Source: Agromyces sp. SYSU T00194
Lineage (GTDB): Bacteria > Actinomycetota > Actinomycetes > Actinomycetales > Microbacteriaceae
Direction of reading: 5' to 3'
Length of the DNA stretch: 64,000 bases
Assembly: GCF_040496035.1 (NCBI RefSeq)
Contig: NZ_JBEPJZ010000001.1
Coordinates: forward strand, 1,922,001-1,986,000
The notes below the pieces were generated by a model. It had not been told where the DNA came from. It made no database searches and worked only from the letters and a program-made list of their open reading frames with translations. Below, piece after piece: positions 20,177-27,567 of the stretch. Numbering within the stretch: the stretch's first letter is position 1; every line of letters begins with the position of its first letter. Made by a program: the position numbers and the translations under genes.

Positions 20177-21193
20177 ATGAATCGGATGCAACGAGCCGCC
20201 GTGCTCCACGGAGTCGAAGACCTCCGTATCGAAGAACGTCCCATTCCTGTCCCGGCGGCGGGGGAGGTGCTCGTCAAGGTCGAGGCGACCGGCGTCTGCG
20301 GCTCCGACGTGCACTACTACCGCCACGGCCGCATCGACCGGTACGTGGTCGATACGCCCATGGTGCTCGGCCACGAGTCGGCCGGCACGGTGGCCGCCGT
20401 CGGTGCTGACGTCGACCCCGGGTTGGTCGGCCGCGTGGTGGCGATCGAGCCGGGCATCCCCGACGGCACCTGCGCGGAGTGCAGTGCGGGCCGGTACAAC
20501 CTCTGCCCGGCCGTGCGCTTCCACGCGACCCCGCCGATCGACGGCAGCCTCGCCGACTACGTGGTCGTGCCGGCGGCGTTCGCGCACCCGGCGCCTGCCG
20601 GCATGCGGGCCGAGCGCGCGGCCATGGCCGAGCCGGTCTCGGTGGGCGTCGCCGCCGCCCGCAAGGCGGGCATCGGGGTCGGGGCGCGCGTGCTCGTCAT
20701 CGGCGCAGGCCCGGTGGGGCTGTTCGCCGCCCAGGTCGCGCGGGCGCAAGGCGCCGAGCAGGTGGTCGTCACCGACGTGAACGAGCGGCGGATGCAACTC
20801 GCCCGCCGCCTGCGCTTCGCCGCGCCCGCGGATGGCGACGAGTACGACGTCGTGCTCGAGTGCTCGGGGCACCCCGATGCGTTCGCCGCCGGCCTGCGCG
20901 CCGCCGCGCCCGCCGCGCGCGTGGTGCTGATCGGCATGGGCGCGGACGAGTATCGCCTGCCGGTCGGGCTGGTACAGGGGCGCGAGCTCACCCTCATGGG
21001 CCAGTTCCGCTACGCGGACACGTACCCGGCCGCGCTCGGCCTCATCGCCGATGGCCGCGTCGACGTCGACAGCTGCATCAGCCACCGCTTCGAGCTCGCC
21101 GAGGCCGAAGCCGCGCTGACCATCGGCCAGCGCGAGCCGAGCGCGAACAAGGTGGTCGTGGTGAACGTGTCGGAGGGCCTGATCGATGCCTAG
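20177..21193 (+). CDS. Zinc-dependent polyol/sugar dehydrogenase (sorbitol dehydrogenase-like MDR)
   Basis: A 338-residue medium-chain dehydrogenase. Catalytic zinc ligands are in 'TGVCGSDVHYYRHG' and 'LGHESAGTV'. The structural zinc loop 'EPGIPDGTCAECSAGRYNLCPAV' has three Cys and an Asp where many relatives have the first Cys. The NAD fold is 'VLVIGAGPVGLFAAQVARAQGA'. 'HYYRHGRIDRYVVDTPMVLGHE' points to the sorbitol/xylitol/L-arabinitol group. It is the last gene of the transport operon, 19 nt after the permease, and probably oxidises the imported sugar or polyol. Confidence 0.87.
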   Translation: MNRMQRAAVLHGVEDLRIEERPIPVPAAGEVLVKVEATGVCGSDVHYYRHGRIDRYVVDTPMVLGHESAGTVAAVGADVDPGLVGRVVAIEPGIPDGTCAECSAGRYNLCPAVRFHATPPIDGSLADYVVVPAAFAHPAPAGMRAERAAMAEPVSVGVAAARKAGIGVGARVLVIGAGPVGLFAAQVARAQGAEQVVVTDVNERRMQLARRLRFAAPADGDEYDVVLECSGHPDAFAAGLRAAAPAARVVLIGMGADEYRLPVGLVQGRELTLMGQFRYADTYPAALGLIADGRVDVDSCISHRFELAEAEAALTIGQREPSANKVVVVNVSEGLIDA

Positions 21194-21249
21194 CGGGAAG
21201 CCAGCACTCAAGTCCACGCGACAGACCCAGCCGGCCCGCGCGACAGGTC

Positions 21250-22179
21250 CTAGATGTACGGTCCGAGGAACTTGTCGCCGTTGAGATGGATCATGTGCGT
21301 CGGGTCGCTTGCGCACCAGGCCTCGGTCTCCCAGGCGAGGTCAGCGAGAAACTTCCGCATCGTTGCACGATCTGGAAAACAACTTACGTAGATGAGCCCT
21401 GCTTTGCTTCCGGCGAACAGCCTAGTGAGTTCACCATGGCGCTTCGCGTCGACGGGGCCGTGCGATGACGCAGCCTCCATGAGGAAGAGCCAGTTGGTGG
21501 TCGGCTGGTAGACGACTAGGTCGGGGAGCTTGCCGTGAGTGTCCACGGTGACCCCGAGCGAACTGAGGAGGGCTTCATCAAAGTGAAGGAGCTTCGAGTC
21601 CGCATCACCGATGTAGATCACCTCTCCACCGGGGATGAAGTAGCCGCAGAAGTCATCGATCATTGCCTTGATAAGTACGTTCTGGCCACCGGCCTTCAGC
21701 GTGAGTGCGATGCCTCCAGGAAGCGTGACCGGAATGCGAGTCAAGTCGCGCGCTGCTGCATACTTCGCTGCAAGCCCAGGTGCCTTGGCGAGGTATCCCG
21801 CGATCTCCGAGTCGAAGGCTTGGGTGCCGTACTGGCGAATGATCGCGAGGACGTCTTCGGTAAGGCGGTAGTTGGTTCGCTGGTCGTTCGGTGGTCGTGA
21901 CGGATCATCGTCGTTGTAGAAGCAAAACCCGGCATCAACGAACTGATGCATTACCTGGCGGCGGACCTGCTCCCTGTCGGGCTTTGCGAACCCCAGCTCC
22001 GTCTCGATCCAGTTGTAGATGGTGGAGATTCGGCAGCGCTCGTTTGACGCTTCAGCCCAGGGCGTCGACTTCTTCATGCGCGCAAGCGCCAGCAGAGTCT
22101 TTCCCGCTAGATCGTTCGTCTGCTTCTCGTCGAATCCGAATGCTGTGAGGATGGCGCGGGCCTCGGTCAACCTCCTCAT
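21250..22179 (-). CDS. Type II restriction endonuclease, BsuBI/PstI family
   Basis: A 309-residue protein of about the size of R.BsuBI (316) and R.PstI (326). The N-terminal half is a winged-helix-like recognition part ('ISTIYNWIETELGFAKPDREQVRRQVMHQFVDAGF'). The C-terminal half holds the PD-(D/E)xK core 'GKLPDLVVYQPTTNWLFLMEAASSHGPVDAKRH'. Family members cut CTGCAG. Start ATG 22179 overlaps the methylase stop by 4 nt, so the nuclease is made only after the methylase. GC is visibly lower than in neighbouring operons, which fits horizontal acquisition. Confidence 0.85.
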   Translation of the reverse strand: MRRLTEARAILTAFGFDEKQTNDLAGKTLLALARMKKSTPWAEASNERCRISTIYNWIETELGFAKPDREQVRRQVMHQFVDAGFCFYNDDDPSRPPNDQRTNYRLTEDVLAIIRQYGTQAFDSEIAGYLAKAPGLAAKYAAARDLTRIPVTLPGGIALTLKAGGQNVLIKAMIDDFCGYFIPGGEVIYIGDADSKLLHFDEALLSSLGVTVDTHGKLPDLVVYQPTTNWLFLMEAASSHGPVDAKRHGELTRLFAGSKAGLIYVSCFPDRATMRKFLADLAWETEAWCASDPTHMIHLNGDKFLGPYI

Positions 22180-23606
22180 GCTGCGATCATCTCTCGAGTC
22201 ACGATTCGCTCGACAGCTGTATCGATGTCTTCGGAGGAAGCCGCTAGTGCGCGAAGTTGCATGAGGGTTGGGAAACGCATCTGGCGCAGGTCCCCAGCGT
22301 TGACCTGGGTATGACCGGAGAACACCCTGAAGTAGCGATCGACCTGCGACGAGTTCAGCCACTTCGAGAGACCAAGTGCAACCAGTGGGTCGATTCCGTG
22401 CTTGCTGTCGTGGAAGTAGTTCAGTTTGTTGTCGAACGCTGGGGCGTCTTCGTGGCTCCACAGGGCGGCCACAACCCGTCGTTTCTCCTCCTTCGCGGAG
22501 AACCGCTTCACGAGTACGTATTCACCCGGGGGAACGAGCAACTTGGCGGCAGTCAACGGGTCAGCGGTGAACCACTGAGGCTTCTTCGCGCCAAGCTGCG
22601 GATGAACGACCTCGGTGCCTCGGAAGTTCGCGGAGTAGACCATTGGGGCGCTCTCAGGCGTCCGTTTGGGGGACAGGAAGTCTCGTGATCGGAAGTCCAC
22701 AACCCGTCCGGTCGATACGGAAAGACCGATCTCGGCGAGCGTGCAGGAAGCACGCTCCATCCAAGTCACCGCGTCAGAGTCACTTTGGGTCGCGGGAACG
22801 TGAATGAAGTCGTCCGTGACTACATCGCTGTATGTGACGCGGCGCTGACTCGCCTCCTCACGGTGATCGTGTGAGGTGTGCACCACGACCTCGTCGGGGT
22901 GAGAGCCGACTGTAGCGGTGACGATGATCGCTTCCTGGAGGACGCCCGTGTCGCCGAACACCTTGCTTCGAGACTCAAACGTGTGAATGGCGTCGATTCC
23001 GGCGCGGCGCACAAAGTCGTGACGGAAGGCTCCGTAGTACGTGCCGTTCATCCATGAGCGCGGGGTGATTGATACTTGCTGCCCGCCACTATCGAGAAGA
23101 CGAAGGCCGAGCGCGAGGAACGCGGCGTAGATGTTTGGTACGTCGACTCCGACGCTACGGAGCACAGTGTGGGTCGTCGAGCCGGACTGCAGCTTGCGGT
23201 ACGGGGGATTCTGGATCACGAGGTCGAAGCGGTCACTGGTCGAGAGCGCCCACGCGACAAAGTCGTCGTCGATCAGTTGAGTGATTGCGCCAGCCTCTTC
23301 GCAGTTGCCAAGTGTCTCCGCGAGAGGGGTGCGTAGGCTGGCGTCCATTTCGACCGCTGTCACTACGACCGTTACGTCGGGCGCCTCCCGCCGGACACGA
23401 TCGACTATCGCGGCGGTGAGGATGCCTGATCCCGCGCCAGGGTCTAGGACGCGTAGCGTTCCACCCTTTGGGATACGCGGCATCGCGGCAAGGATCTGTG
23501 CGGCGAGAGCGGGCGTGAAGAACTGTCCCATCGTGGCCTGGTCGACCTGGTCGAGAGCTGCGAGCGAAACGCGTCGACGACTCTCGGCGCGTTCTAGAAG
23601 GTCCAT
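22176..23606 (-). CDS. Adenine-specific DNA methyltransferase, BsuBI/PstI type
   Basis: A 476-residue N6-adenine methylase. The SAM-binding motif I is 'VLDPGAGSG' (residues 53-61) and the catalytic motif IV is NPPY (133-136). 'ATMGQFFTPALAAQILAAM' is the usual N-terminal signature, and the C-terminal target-recognition part includes 'FRSRDFLSPKR' and 'VYSANFRGTEVVHP'. It should methylate CTGCAG and protect the host from the coupled nuclease downstream. ATG at 23606 has no strong Shine-Dalgarno site, which may help limit expression. Confidence 0.88.
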   Translation of the reverse strand: MDLLERAESRRRVSLAALDQVDQATMGQFFTPALAAQILAAMPRIPKGGTLRVLDPGAGSGILTAAIVDRVRREAPDVTVVVTAVEMDASLRTPLAETLGNCEEAGAITQLIDDDFVAWALSTSDRFDLVIQNPPYRKLQSGSTTHTVLRSVGVDVPNIYAAFLALGLRLLDSGGQQVSITPRSWMNGTYYGAFRHDFVRRAGIDAIHTFESRSKVFGDTGVLQEAIIVTATVGSHPDEVVVHTSHDHREEASQRRVTYSDVVTDDFIHVPATQSDSDAVTWMERASCTLAEIGLSVSTGRVVDFRSRDFLSPKRTPESAPMVYSANFRGTEVVHPQLGAKKPQWFTADPLTAAKLLVPPGEYVLVKRFSAKEEKRRVVAALWSHEDAPAFDNKLNYFHDSKHGIDPLVALGLSKWLNSSQVDRYFRVFSGHTQVNAGDLRQMRFPTLMQLRALAASSEDIDTAVERIVTREMIAA

Positions 23607-23724
23607 GCTTTGAGGCTACTGGCGAGTACCCACACTGGGTTCATCGGAACCCGCATGTTCGACCGCCACCGCCAAATCGGCTGTGCGTGGTCGAACTGGA
23701 TCGCGCCCCAACAACCGCCCCAAC

Positions 23725-24294
23725 TCAAGCCTCCGCAAGGATCCCGTACAACTTCCGCCGCGCCTCCTCGAGCACCTCGACGGCCTGGTCGACCTGCTCG
23801 GGCGTGCCCGTGCGCCCGACCTGCGCCGCCGCCTGCGCCAGCTCGATGCCGGCCTTCGGCAGCTTGCTGCCGGCGCCGAAGTCGCGCCCGCTCGATGTCT
23901 TCCACGGCGGGGTGCGGTCAGCGGATGCCTCCGCCTCGACCTTCCCCGCCTCGGTGAGCGAGTACGTCTTGCGCCCGCCCGACTCCTCGGCGCTGATGAG
24001 GCCCTCGTCGGCGAGCAGCTGCAGCGTGGGGTACACGGATCCGGCGCTCGGCTTCCAGGTGCCGCCGCTGCGCTCGGCGATCTCGCTGATGATCTGGTAC
24101 CCGTGCATCGGCTGCTCGGCGAGCAGCGCGAGCACCGCCGTGCGCACGTCGCCCTTGCCCATGCGCGGGCCGACCTTCTGCTCTAACATGCCGCGAAGCT
24201 GCTCCATGGCCTCCCAGAGATTCGGGCCTTGGCCTCCTCGACCCCATTTACCCGATGCTCCGGGGAACCCTTCGCCCGTGAATGAACCGCTCAT
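23725..24294 (-). CDS. PadR-family transcriptional regulator
   Basis: A 189-residue regulator with a Gly-rich start ('SGSFTGEGFPGASGKWGRGGQGPNLWEAMEQL') and a winged-helix PadR domain at about residues 48-120 ('VRTAVLALLAEQPMHGYQIISEIAERSGGTWKPSAGSVYPTLQLLADEGLISAEESGGRKTYSLTEAG'). A C-terminal helical region allows dimerisation. ATG 24294 is preceded by GGGAGG. Its high GC and codon use match the host rather than the lower-GC genes on both sides, so it may be an old resident gene inside the island. Probably autoregulated via 24334-24354. Confidence 0.88.
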   Translation of the reverse strand: MSGSFTGEGFPGASGKWGRGGQGPNLWEAMEQLRGMLEQKVGPRMGKGDVRTAVLALLAEQPMHGYQIISEIAERSGGTWKPSAGSVYPTLQLLADEGLISAEESGGRKTYSLTEAGKVEAEASADRTPPWKTSSGRDFGAGSKLPKAGIELAQAAAQVGRTGTPEQVDQAVEVLEEARRKLYGILAEA

Positions 24295-24333
24295 GATCGA
24301 CCTCCCGTTGTGCGGGGCCCTGATGGGTCTCGA

Positions 24334-24354
24334 CGATATGTCAACGATATATCG
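24334..24354. promoter_or_regulatory. Candidate PadR operator
   Basis: CGATATGTCAACGATAT followed by ATCG gives overlapping inverted (CGATAT/ATATCG) and direct (CGATAT) repeats 40 bp before padR. AT-rich sites of this shape are typical of PadR autoregulation. Confidence 0.55.
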
Positions 24355-24468
24355 CTCGGGGGATCCGGGCCGAATCAGGATCACCAGCTGTCCCCACGAT
24401 CTCGTTTTGCAGTCCGGCGTGACGTGCGCTGAAGTGGATCCCGCGGCATCGCGAGTTGGGAAGCGCGG

Positions 24469-26214
24469 CTATGCTCGCAAGGTGGCCGAAGCGAGAAAAA
24501 GCATGCTGGCAAGACCGCGCAGATGATCCTTGCTTGAATCTCTGAGCGCCGTAGTCGCGGCTAACGCGGCATCGGAGACGACCTCTTTCGCCTGATCCCT
24601 CAACTCGTCACCAATTATCGGCACTCCCACGGCCAGAGCAGCGTCCGCGAGGTTCCTCGACCACTTCCTGCTTCGATTCGAGAAGTGCTTCTCTGTGAAC
24701 ACCCGCCCAAAGTGTTCTCCAAGCGCACCGAGGTAGACACCTGGTTCGATCAAGTCCTCTAGCTCGCTCTGAGTCTTTCTGCCGCCCAACATGAAGATGT
24801 TTCTGTCAGGGAGCAGAGTAGCCTCTCTGATGCGTTTCGCTTCCTCGCGACCTTCAGCATCATCGTCGAGGACCACCAATATTCGACAAACTGTGGACTT
24901 CTCACGCTGGATCTGAGCTCGCATTCTGCCAGCGCCCTTGGTTGAACGGAAGACCACTCGTCCGGTGGATACCGAGTGCTCGACGCGTGGCTCGACCTCG
25001 GCTAGGAGCTTTGGAATAGATCTTTCGTCAGAAATACCCTCAACTAGAACGACAGTGTCCGCAGAAGCAAGGTTGTCGTGGAGTTGCACACCGAGTGCTT
25101 CGCGAATCTGAGCGACGGACTTGGCAGGTCGTGCGGCGTTAGATACGACCAGAACATTGGACTCGACTCGTTCCCGATTGACGAATATCGGGTTGTGAGT
25201 CGCCAAGATGACTTGCTGGCTTTGGGACAACTCTTCGAAGAGCGTTTGTAGTTCGTGGACGGATGAGGGATGCAGGTGTGCTTCGGGTTCGTCAACAGCA
25301 AGAATGAAGTTCTGACTCTCTGACTTCTCTTGGGCGAACTCTTGGATTAGCGCCATCGTGACGAGGCTCTTGATTCCATCTCCCTTGCTCTCAATTGACG
25401 TGCTGGTCCCATCGTTTATCACGAGTTCTTCGACTGTGTTCGTTCGTTGGACGTCCGTCGTATGGATATCGATCGAACTGATCGAGGGAAGGTAGCGTCG
25501 AACTGACTCGGTGAGGTCGTCGCCTACCTTGCTCACCGCCTGATGTCTAAGGTCGTTGAGTTGATCGGTAAGGGCCTGGTATTCGTCGGACGCGAGGAAT
25601 GCTTGCATTCGCATGCGGGCTAGATCGTTCACCAGTGCGAGCGCCTGATCACCGGTGCGGATCGCTGGAACGGATACGAAGGTTAGGCGAGATGTAATGA
25701 ACTGCGCGATGTCTTTCGCCTTTGCACGGTGTGTAGCCGCACCGCGGCCGGGCTTGACCACGCCGAAGCTAGCAGAGAGTCGACCAAGCGCGAGTTCAAT
25801 AGGCAGATCACCGTTGCTTGCGATCCCCGTGAACTGAGCAAACTCTCCAATCTCAGAGTCAGTGAGCCGAAACTTCAGGCGGATCGTCGTCGGCCTCGCA
25901 CCCTTTGTCTCTTGCTTATCTAGCGGGAAGTCCTCGCTCCAGCGGTACCCGGCGGTGGACGCGGCAAAGCGACCGGAACGTCGTGGTCGAAGCAAGTTGA
26001 TTGCGGCCGGACCTGTGACCTCTCCCCCCTTCACGTAGTTGTCGGGGACGCTGGGCCAGCGCTGGATCAGATCCATACCGAGAGCGACGGCACGAAGCAG
26101 GTTGGACTTTCCTTCATTGTTCGGGCCGACGAGGGTTGTTAAGTCGTCGATAGAGAACCGTGTCTGCGCCGTGATTGAGCGATAGTTCTGTACGGATACT
26201 TCGGTGAGTCTCAA
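24469..26214 (-). CDS. OLD-family ATP-dependent endonuclease (AAA ATPase + TOPRIM)
   Basis: A 581-residue protein. The N-terminal ABC/SMC-type ATPase has Walker A 'LVGPNNEGKSNLLRA' (about residues 27-41), a signature region and Walker B 'ILAVDEPEAHLHP'. The C-terminal TOPRIM nuclease has 'VVLVEGISDERSIPKLL' (catalytic Glu near 391) and 'ILVVLDDDAEG' (metal-binding Asp pair near 447). OLD-like nucleases act against phage; GajA of Gabija has this architecture, but no UvrD-like gajB lies next to it, so it is best called a stand-alone (class 1) OLD. TTG start with GGAG 5 nt upstream. Codon use and GC differ from the host, suggesting transfer. Confidence 0.87.
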   Translation of the reverse strand: MRLTEVSVQNYRSITAQTRFSIDDLTTLVGPNNEGKSNLLRAVALGMDLIQRWPSVPDNYVKGGEVTGPAAINLLRPRRSGRFAASTAGYRWSEDFPLDKQETKGARPTTIRLKFRLTDSEIGEFAQFTGIASNGDLPIELALGRLSASFGVVKPGRGAATHRAKAKDIAQFITSRLTFVSVPAIRTGDQALALVNDLARMRMQAFLASDEYQALTDQLNDLRHQAVSKVGDDLTESVRRYLPSISSIDIHTTDVQRTNTVEELVINDGTSTSIESKGDGIKSLVTMALIQEFAQEKSESQNFILAVDEPEAHLHPSSVHELQTLFEELSQSQQVILATHNPIFVNRERVESNVLVVSNAARPAKSVAQIREALGVQLHDNLASADTVVLVEGISDERSIPKLLAEVEPRVEHSVSTGRVVFRSTKGAGRMRAQIQREKSTVCRILVVLDDDAEGREEAKRIREATLLPDRNIFMLGGRKTQSELEDLIEPGVYLGALGEHFGRVFTEKHFSNRSRKWSRNLADAALAVGVPIIGDELRDQAKEVVSDAALAATTALRDSSKDHLRGLASMLFLASATLRA

Positions 26215-26396
26215 GCGGGCTCCAATCCTCGAGACAAGACCCTATCGATGCCGCACTCGGATCTGACTGACCACATCGGTGCGGCGTTGGTCCTCACGCG
26301 AGGTGAGTACGCGACCGGAAAGCGCTCGGGTACTCGAGCGGCACTAGGCGGGATGCTGAACGGTCGACTAACGTGCCGGCGCCGTAGCCTGGTGAC

Positions 26397-26564
26397 ATGA
26401 GTCAAGTTCCTTCCACGTTAGGAGTGTCCGAAGCAGTGTTGACGCCAGGCACGTCGGTCCTTTTGGGCTCCAGGATTCAGCTTCCCGGAGCACCTAGAGA
26501 TAATTCGAGCGGACTCGTCGTGTCGGACCGCGCTCATCAAGAGGTGTGGTTTGGATCAGAGTAG
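26397..26564 (+). CDS. Small protein (55 aa) preceding the DUF4145 gene
   Basis: ATG at 26397 opens a 55-residue frame beginning 'MSQVPSTLGVSEAVLTPGTS' and ending 'RAHQEVWFGSE'. A -10-like TAGCCT sits exactly 6 nt before the ATG, the spacing seen at other apparently leaderless genes here. Its 3' end overlaps the TTG start of the DUF4145 gene by 14 nt, which would allow coupled translation. No family is recognised. It may be a true small gene or a leader peptide. Confidence 0.45.
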   Translation: MSQVPSTLGVSEAVLTPGTSVLLGSRIQLPGAPRDNSSGLVVSDRAHQEVWFGSE

Positions 26565-27351
26565 GTATGACGCTCTGCGGAGGTTCGCCGTTGGCCTCGA
26601 AGACGGAGAGGAGTGGCCACGTCCAATTTGCCCAACATGTGCGGACGGCTACGTGGCGTTCGGCGAGCCGGCGCTGAGCGAGAATGCTGAATCGCAGAGT
26701 TGGCATTCCCACGCCGCATGGGAGCCCATCTGGGTTTTTGGGAACTTCCGGGCGACCGGCCAGTGTGAGAAGCCGAGTTGTCGGCAGGCGATCACTGTTA
26801 CAGGCGTGTACTCAGTAGATGACGCTTCGGGACGCACTCGTGAGGAGGGTTTTGAGGAGACTGGGTACGTTGACGAGTACTCCGTCTACTACGCGGTCGA
26901 GTACTTCAGCCCCCCGCTCACGCTTGTATTGCTTCCCGAGGGCACGCCTCAGGAGGTTTGCCAAGCCGTCGAGCGCGCAGCGAGACTCTTGTACCTCGAC
27001 CCGGGGCTCGCCGCCACCGCTCTCCGGTCGTCGGTTGAGGGATATCTAACGAGCCAAGGGGTTCCACGAACGAGCAAGAGCGGCGGGTTCCTCTCGCTCG
27101 ACAAGAGGCTCCAGGATTGGAGGAACGCAACCAGCCACGAGCGAGAAGCCGACCTCCTGCTTGCGGTCAAATGGATCGGCAACTCCGGCACCCACGAAGC
27201 GGGCGAGTTGACGGCGCGTGACGTGCTTGACGGCGTCCGATTCATCGATGAAGCCTTCCACTCCCTCTACATCGCTCCCGATGTAGATGCGAATGCGCAG
27301 GCTGTAAGCGCGCGTCGAGGTCGCTCGACAACTCAAGTCACCACGTCTTGA
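26551..27351 (+). CDS. DUF4145-domain protein with N-terminal zinc-ribbon-like cysteines
   Basis: A 266-residue protein. 'CPTCADGYVAFGEP' and 'GQCEKPSCRQAITVTG' give a CxxC...C-x4-C set likely to bind zinc. The C-terminal DUF4145 region is 'AVERAARLLYLDPGLAATALRSSVEGYL' and 'LLLAVKWIGNSGTHEAGELTARDVLDGVRFIDEAFHSLY', a HEPN-like helical fold common near restriction and other defence genes. Start TTG 26551 (no in-frame ATG/GTG nearby). It ends the defence island, just before the ClpC operator region. No catalytic RxxxxH is obvious. Confidence 0.75.
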   Translation: MDQSRYDALRRFAVGLEDGEEWPRPICPTCADGYVAFGEPALSENAESQSWHSHAAWEPIWVFGNFRATGQCEKPSCRQAITVTGVYSVDDASGRTREEGFEETGYVDEYSVYYAVEYFSPPLTLVLLPEGTPQEVCQAVERAARLLYLDPGLAATALRSSVEGYLTSQGVPRTSKSGGFLSLDKRLQDWRNATSHEREADLLLAVKWIGNSGTHEAGELTARDVLDGVRFIDEAFHSLYIAPDVDANAQAVSARRGRSTTQVTTS

Positions 27352-27526
27352 TGACTCGGCCGATCCGCCCGGGGTCTCATGTCACACCTGCTCTATGGAC
27401 GGACGGGCTGATTGTGACGCTTGCGAAGAGTGGTTGGCGAGTTGCCCCAAGCAGTCGGAAGCCGTGGGTCTCGTGGAACGTGAGGCGCAAGGGCGATGGG
27501 AATAGCCCGGCACACCCTGCGTTGAA

Positions 27527-27547
27527 CTTGAGTACACCACACTCAAG
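27527..27547. promoter_or_regulatory. HAIR element (HspR-type operator)
   Basis: CTTGAGT-N7-ACTCAAG, a perfect match to the actinobacterial HAIR consensus, 20 bp before the clpC-like start. HspR binds such sites with DnaK as co-repressor and releases them on heat shock. Confidence 0.85.
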
Positions 27548-27567
27548 TTTGCACAGGAGGACCCCAG

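Noticed and set aside
24469-26214. Gabija system (GajA-like)
   Set aside because: Architecture fits GajA, but no UvrD/GajB-like helicase gene is present on either side, so only OLD-family nuclease is claimed.
21250-27351. Prophage or integrative element
   Set aside because: No integrase, transposase, tRNA target or flanking direct repeat could be seen; only low GC and defence content.
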